Source: Butyrivibrio sp. M55 (lineage in GTDB: Bacteria; Bacillota; Clostridia; Lachnospirales; Lachnospiraceae). Taken from it: a DNA stretch of 64,000 nt. The position numbers were made by a program, and so were the translations under genes. This document shows positions 60,830-64,000 of this stretch, one piece after another. The stretch lies in contig NZ_FPCD01000004.1 in assembly GCF_900116865.1 (NCBI RefSeq), positions 124,001 to 188,000 on the forward strand, read 5' to 3'. Below the pieces are notes generated by a model, which made no database searches, was not told where the DNA came from, and worked only from the letters and a program-made list of their open reading frames with translations. How positions within the stretch are numbered: position 1 is the first letter of the stretch; the number at the start of each line of letters is the position of its first letter.

Positions 60830-60870
60830 AGGCAAAGGCGCCAAAGAAATTGGTGGTCTTTGCCTTTTTC
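60830..60870 (+). terminator. Terminator of the FUSC-HAD gene
   Basis: AGGCAAAG (60830-60837) and CTTTGCCT (60858-60865) with an inner CCAA/TTGG pair, then TTTTTC. Confidence 0.78.
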
Positions 60871-60885
60871 TTTTGATTACTACTC

Positions 60886-60919
60886 AACAAGGCTTTATCG
60901 GGCTTAGTTGAGCTTGTTG
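60886..60919 (+). promoter_or_regulatory. Leader hairpin of the PPDK-N-domain gene
   Basis: CAACAAGGCT and AGCTTGTTG pair with one bulged G, 28 bp before the ATG. It has no T run. Confidence 0.45.
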
Positions 60920-60946
60920 GTTTATCTTTGAGCGGAGGTACTATCT

Positions 60947-63529
60947 ATGGCAGCATTTGACAGAGTATTGTCCGGTATACCCGAGATGGACGAAGCGCTT
61001 GATAATATCAGGCTTGGCGACAACGTTGTTTTCAGAGTTTCCGAACTATCGGAGTTTAAACTTTTTGTGGATCCCTATGTTGAGCAGGCGAAAAAAGATA
61101 AGCGGAACATTATTTATTTTCGCTTTGCAACGCATGAGCCGCTTGTGGAGGACTGCCCTGAAGTTAAGACTGTGCAGGTCCCTCTTTCGCACAGGTTTGA
61201 GACATTTACGGTTGAGATTCACAATATTATAGAAAAAGAGGGTAAGGATGCCTTCTATGTTTTTGATTGCCTGTCGGAGCTTCAGATAGCGTGGGCGACT
61301 GACCTTATGATGGGCAATTTTTTCAGGGTGACATGCCCGTTTCTTTTTATTCTTGATACAGTAGCTTTTTTCCCCATAATCAGAGGAAAACATTCATTTT
61401 ATTCCATAAACAAGATTCTTAATACAACACAGCTTTTTCTTGATGTGTATTCCGATTCAAAAAATGTATATGTACGTCCCGAGAAGGTATGGAACCGTGA
61501 TTCCGATACCATGTTTCTTCCGCATATTTACAGGAAAGAGGACGGATATTTCAGACCGATTCTCGACGGTGTGCAGAGTAGTCGTTTTTATCAGCTGCTT
61601 GATAATTTCCAGCGTCCCGGCGAGGACCAGTATATTGATTTCTGGGATAAGTTTTTTAACACGGCGAAGTTCCAATATGAGAGCCGGATGAACATGGATG
61701 AGTCCTGCGATATAATGTGCAAGGTAATGATGACGCGTGATGACAAGATGAGACTTATGGTAAAAAAGCACTTTAAGCCTGAGGATTATTTCAACGTGCG
61801 AAGTCATATGATAGGCACGGGGCTTATCGGAGGAAAAGCGTGCGGAATGTTGCTTGCGCGTGCCATTATAAGGAATATGGCGCCTGATGTTGACGAAGTG
61901 CTTGAGCCGCATGATTCATTCTTTATAGGATCGGATATTTATTATACCTACATAGTTGACAATGATTTCTGGGATATAAGAGTTCGACAGAGGACTGATG
62001 AAGAGTACTTCTCGCTTGCGGATGAGTTTGCGGAGAAGCTACGGACAGGCACATTTGCCGAGGACTTACGTACGCAGCTTAGACATATCTTGGAATACTA
62101 CGGACAGGATCCCTTTATCGTGCGTTCAAGCAGTATTCTTGAAGATGGATTCGGCAATGCTTTTGCGGGTAAGTATGAATCAGTTTTTTGTGCTAACAGA
62201 GGAACGCTTGAGGAGCGACTTGAAGAATTTGAAAATGCGATCAGGACGGTTTATGCAAGTACCATGAGCTTGTCGGCGCTTGACTACCGTAAGAGGCGAG
62301 GACTTGATAAAAGAGATGAGCAGATGGCTCTTCTCGTGCAGAGAGTTTCGGGCTCATATTACGGACAGTACTATATGCCATGCGCTGCGGGAGTTGGGTA
62401 TTCCTACAGTCCGTACAAGTTTCTTGCGGATATCGATCCTCAGGCCGGAATGCTCAGGCTTGTAATGGGGCTTGGAACATCCGCTGTCGACAGGACAATG
62501 GGTTCGTACCCACGCCTTGTAAGTCTTGATATGCCTGAGGCGACATCTTGTGTGACGGTTGCGGAAAGGCATCAGTTCTCACAGAGAGCGGTGGAAGTTG
62601 TTGATGTAACAGAGCATGAGCTCAAGAGATTGGAGCTTAGGGATATTGAGAAGAAACTTCCGATGTATCTGATCAATACTTTGCTTGAGCATGATTATGA
62701 AGTTGAGGGCTCTCTTAAAGAAAGAGGAATCCTTCGCGATGTAAGATTTATTTCCTGCAGAGGACTTGTCAGAAAAGAAGAGATAATGGCGCGGATGCAG
62801 AAGCTCATGAAGTGTATTCAGGATGAATACGAGCATCCCGTGGATATTGAGTTTACGATAAATCTGTCGGATACGGGAGAGTATTCGATAAACCTTCTGC
62901 AGTGCAGACCGCTGCAGGTTTCAAAGGATACGGGAAGTGTGACGATTCCGAAAGATGTGGATAAAGATGAAATTTTGCTTGAAAATGTGGATTCATCAAT
63001 GGGACTTTCAAGGAGCGTTCCGATCGATCTTATCGTATATGTCGATCCCAAGGCTTATTACAATATGCCATACGCGGATAAACCAAACATTGCAAGCATT
63101 ATCGGAAAAGTCAACTGGACATACAGAGACAAGGGAAAACATATGATGCTGATAGTCCCCGGACGTATAGGTACATCGTCACCCGAACTTGGCGTTCCGA
63201 CTACCTTTGCGGACATTAGTGAATTTGAAGCAGTGTGCGAAGTCGAGGAAAAAGAAGCCGGCTACAATCCCGAGTTATCCTATGGAAGCCATATTTTCCA
63301 GGATCTTGTTGAGGCGGATATTCTCTACACTGCTGTGTTTAGCGGTGAGAAGACAGTGGTTTTTGCACCTGATAAGTTTGCGAGGTTTAAGGATATTACG
63401 GGAGAGTTCTGTGATGATTCGGGAATTACAGGCGATTCAAATGTTGTGAGTGTCTATGATCTGAGCGATTCAGGATGCACACTTTACTATGACCTTGAGG
63501 CGAATCACCTGATGCTTAGGGCGAATTGA
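60947..63529 (+). CDS. KaiC-like (degenerate) and PEP/pyruvate-binding domain fusion protein
   Basis: 860 residues, soluble. Residues 1-200 resemble a RecA/KaiC core: SGIPEMDEALDNIRLGDNVVF aligns with KaiC's GIPGLDELL...G, but the Walker A GxxxxGKT is missing, replaced by RVSELSEFKLF. About 285-630 is a PPDK_N ATP-grasp domain: FIVRSSSILEDGFGNAFAGKYESVF, then LVQRVSGSYYGQYYMP, and INLLQCRPLQV at its end. The swivelling His domain (GGxxSHxA) and the PEP-binding TIM barrel of real PEP synthases are absent. So it is not a complete dikinase. CGGAGGT lies 10 bp before the ATG. Function unknown. Confidence 0.85.
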   Translation: MAAFDRVLSGIPEMDEALDNIRLGDNVVFRVSELSEFKLFVDPYVEQAKKDKRNIIYFRFATHEPLVEDCPEVKTVQVPLSHRFETFTVEIHNIIEKEGKDAFYVFDCLSELQIAWATDLMMGNFFRVTCPFLFILDTVAFFPIIRGKHSFYSINKILNTTQLFLDVYSDSKNVYVRPEKVWNRDSDTMFLPHIYRKEDGYFRPILDGVQSSRFYQLLDNFQRPGEDQYIDFWDKFFNTAKFQYESRMNMDESCDIMCKVMMTRDDKMRLMVKKHFKPEDYFNVRSHMIGTGLIGGKACGMLLARAIIRNMAPDVDEVLEPHDSFFIGSDIYYTYIVDNDFWDIRVRQRTDEEYFSLADEFAEKLRTGTFAEDLRTQLRHILEYYGQDPFIVRSSSILEDGFGNAFAGKYESVFCANRGTLEERLEEFENAIRTVYASTMSLSALDYRKRRGLDKRDEQMALLVQRVSGSYYGQYYMPCAAGVGYSYSPYKFLADIDPQAGMLRLVMGLGTSAVDRTMGSYPRLVSLDMPEATSCVTVAERHQFSQRAVEVVDVTEHELKRLELRDIEKKLPMYLINTLLEHDYEVEGSLKERGILRDVRFISCRGLVRKEEIMARMQKLMKCIQDEYEHPVDIEFTINLSDTGEYSINLLQCRPLQVSKDTGSVTIPKDVDKDEILLENVDSSMGLSRSVPIDLIVYVDPKAYYNMPYADKPNIASIIGKVNWTYRDKGKHMMLIVPGRIGTSSPELGVPTTFADISEFEAVCEVEEKEAGYNPELSYGSHIFQDLVEADILYTAVFSGEKTVVFAPDKFARFKDITGEFCDDSGITGDSNVVSVYDLSDSGCTLYYDLEANHLMLRAN

Positions 63530-63686
63530 GCAGGATGATAAAGAAACAGTACAGCTTTTTCCTTGTATAATAAAAATCCATATGCATATCATAAAGTTAA
63601 TATATTCTTGCTTTTCCGTCATTTTAAGGACTATCGAATGTTAGGAAAAGAATATTACTAGATGATGAGAGGTATGATCAGGCATT

Positions 63687-64000
63687 ATGGGTATGGCAGT
63701 AAGAAGCAAGGAAATTATTTACGACACAAGAATTGATGGAAAGGAGATTCAGACCGACAGCGGAAACAAAGTGACGTTTACCGGCAATTATTTCTGGTTG
63801 AAGACCGAGGGCTTTTTTGAAGAGTTAAATGTGTATTTCTTTGTGGATATTGACGGAGAAAAACAGGTAATCGAGTGGAATAAAGGCGACAGTGGCGAAG
63901 GCTGGTATTTGCGCCGCTGGAAGGAAAGAGAAGATGAAAAGTATTCATCACTTGATTCATATATTTATAAGATGATCTATTCCAAAATTCCTGAAAGGGA
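63687..64000 (+). CDS. Unidentified gene, 5' part only
   Basis: The frame is open from ATG at 63687 (MGMAVRSKEIIYDTRIDGKEI) to the window edge, at least 104 codons. It is acidic with many aromatic residues (NYFWLKTEGFFEELNVYFFVDI, then EGWYLRRW), and looks like a small soluble domain. A second Met two codons later could be the true start. ATCAGG near the ATG is a weak ribosome site. No family recognised. The 157 bp before it, following the PPDK-N gene, show no further gene. Confidence 0.55.
   Translation, partial: MGMAVRSKEIIYDTRIDGKEIQTDSGNKVTFTGNYFWLKTEGFFEELNVYFFVDIDGEKQVIEWNKGDSGEGWYLRRWKEREDEKYSSLDSYIYKMIYSKIPER

Noticed and set aside
60947..63529. Complete PEP synthase or pyruvate phosphate dikinase
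   Set aside because: Only the ATP-grasp part is recognisable. The phosphohistidine motif and PEP-binding barrel are missing.

Overview
This window looks like a chromosomal stretch of an anaerobic, low-to-moderate-GC Firmicute, most plausibly a Lachnospiraceae relative of Butyrivibrio, Roseburia or Pseudobutyrivibrio. That placement is inferred from the gene families: a FabK-type fatty-acid operon, meso-diaminopimelate dehydrogenase, a VTC/DUF4956/CotH cluster, DUF1622, DUF2130 and DUF815 genes, and AGGAGG-type ribosome sites. I see no rRNA, tRNA, CRISPR array, prophage or transposase. Most of the window is ordinary core and metabolic DNA with several notable regulatory sites.

Layout. 1-567 is the end of ddh (lysine/peptidoglycan). 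604-7736 is an alpha-disaccharide uptake and phosphorolysis locus: LacI regulator, lipoprotein binding protein, two permeases, a GH65 phosphorylase and beta-phosphoglucomutase. 7957-8664 encodes an exported Cys/Pro/Thr repeat protein. 8827-13475 holds tcdA, metY, a tiny lipoprotein, then a nicotinate salvage operon (NadR-like adenylyltransferase, pncB, nadE) that continues to 14023. 14151-16802 is biotin: birA, bioB and bioY, with a divergent BirA operator between bioB and bioY. 16928-17116 is a 189-bp imperfect palindrome. 17133-28700 is a mixed region: serine hydrolase, SGNH hydrolase, DUF815 ATPase, HypA, a CobW-like GTPase, a PAS-GAF-GGDEF protein, pta, YgjV-like protein, aminotransferase, DUF1622 and a histidine phosphatase. 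28769-29053 is the nucleoid protein HU.

29289-39881 is the centrepiece. A MerR-family regulator faces the fatty-acid operon acpP-fabK-fabD-fabG-fabF-accB-fabZ-accC-accD-accA plus an acyl-CoA ligase. The operon promoter has the MerR-type architecture: a 19-bp spacer holding a G5/C5 dyad. FabH is absent from the operon. BirA and BioY elsewhere in the window supply biotin for AccB.

40007-41787 contains a CheY-like regulator, a double-ACT protein, a phosphoribosyltransferase and a 31-residue ORF resembling the FliM N-terminal peptide. 42105-47641 is an OmpR/HisKA two-component system followed by VTC polyphosphate-polymerase-like, DUF4956 and CotH-like genes, with an 11-bp-phased direct repeat in front of the VTC gene. 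47694-54325 holds rhomboid, DUF2130, MATE, NmrA-like, CPBP and two PAP2 genes. 54529-55518 is a RelA/SpoT-domain synthetase. 55799-58941 is a polar amino-acid ABC transporter with a structured leader and an operator-like 14-mer shared with the aminotransferase at 27180. 58949-63529 holds a cytidylate-kinase-like protein, a FUSC-HAD fusion and a KaiC-like/PPDK-N fusion. An unidentified gene runs off the right edge.
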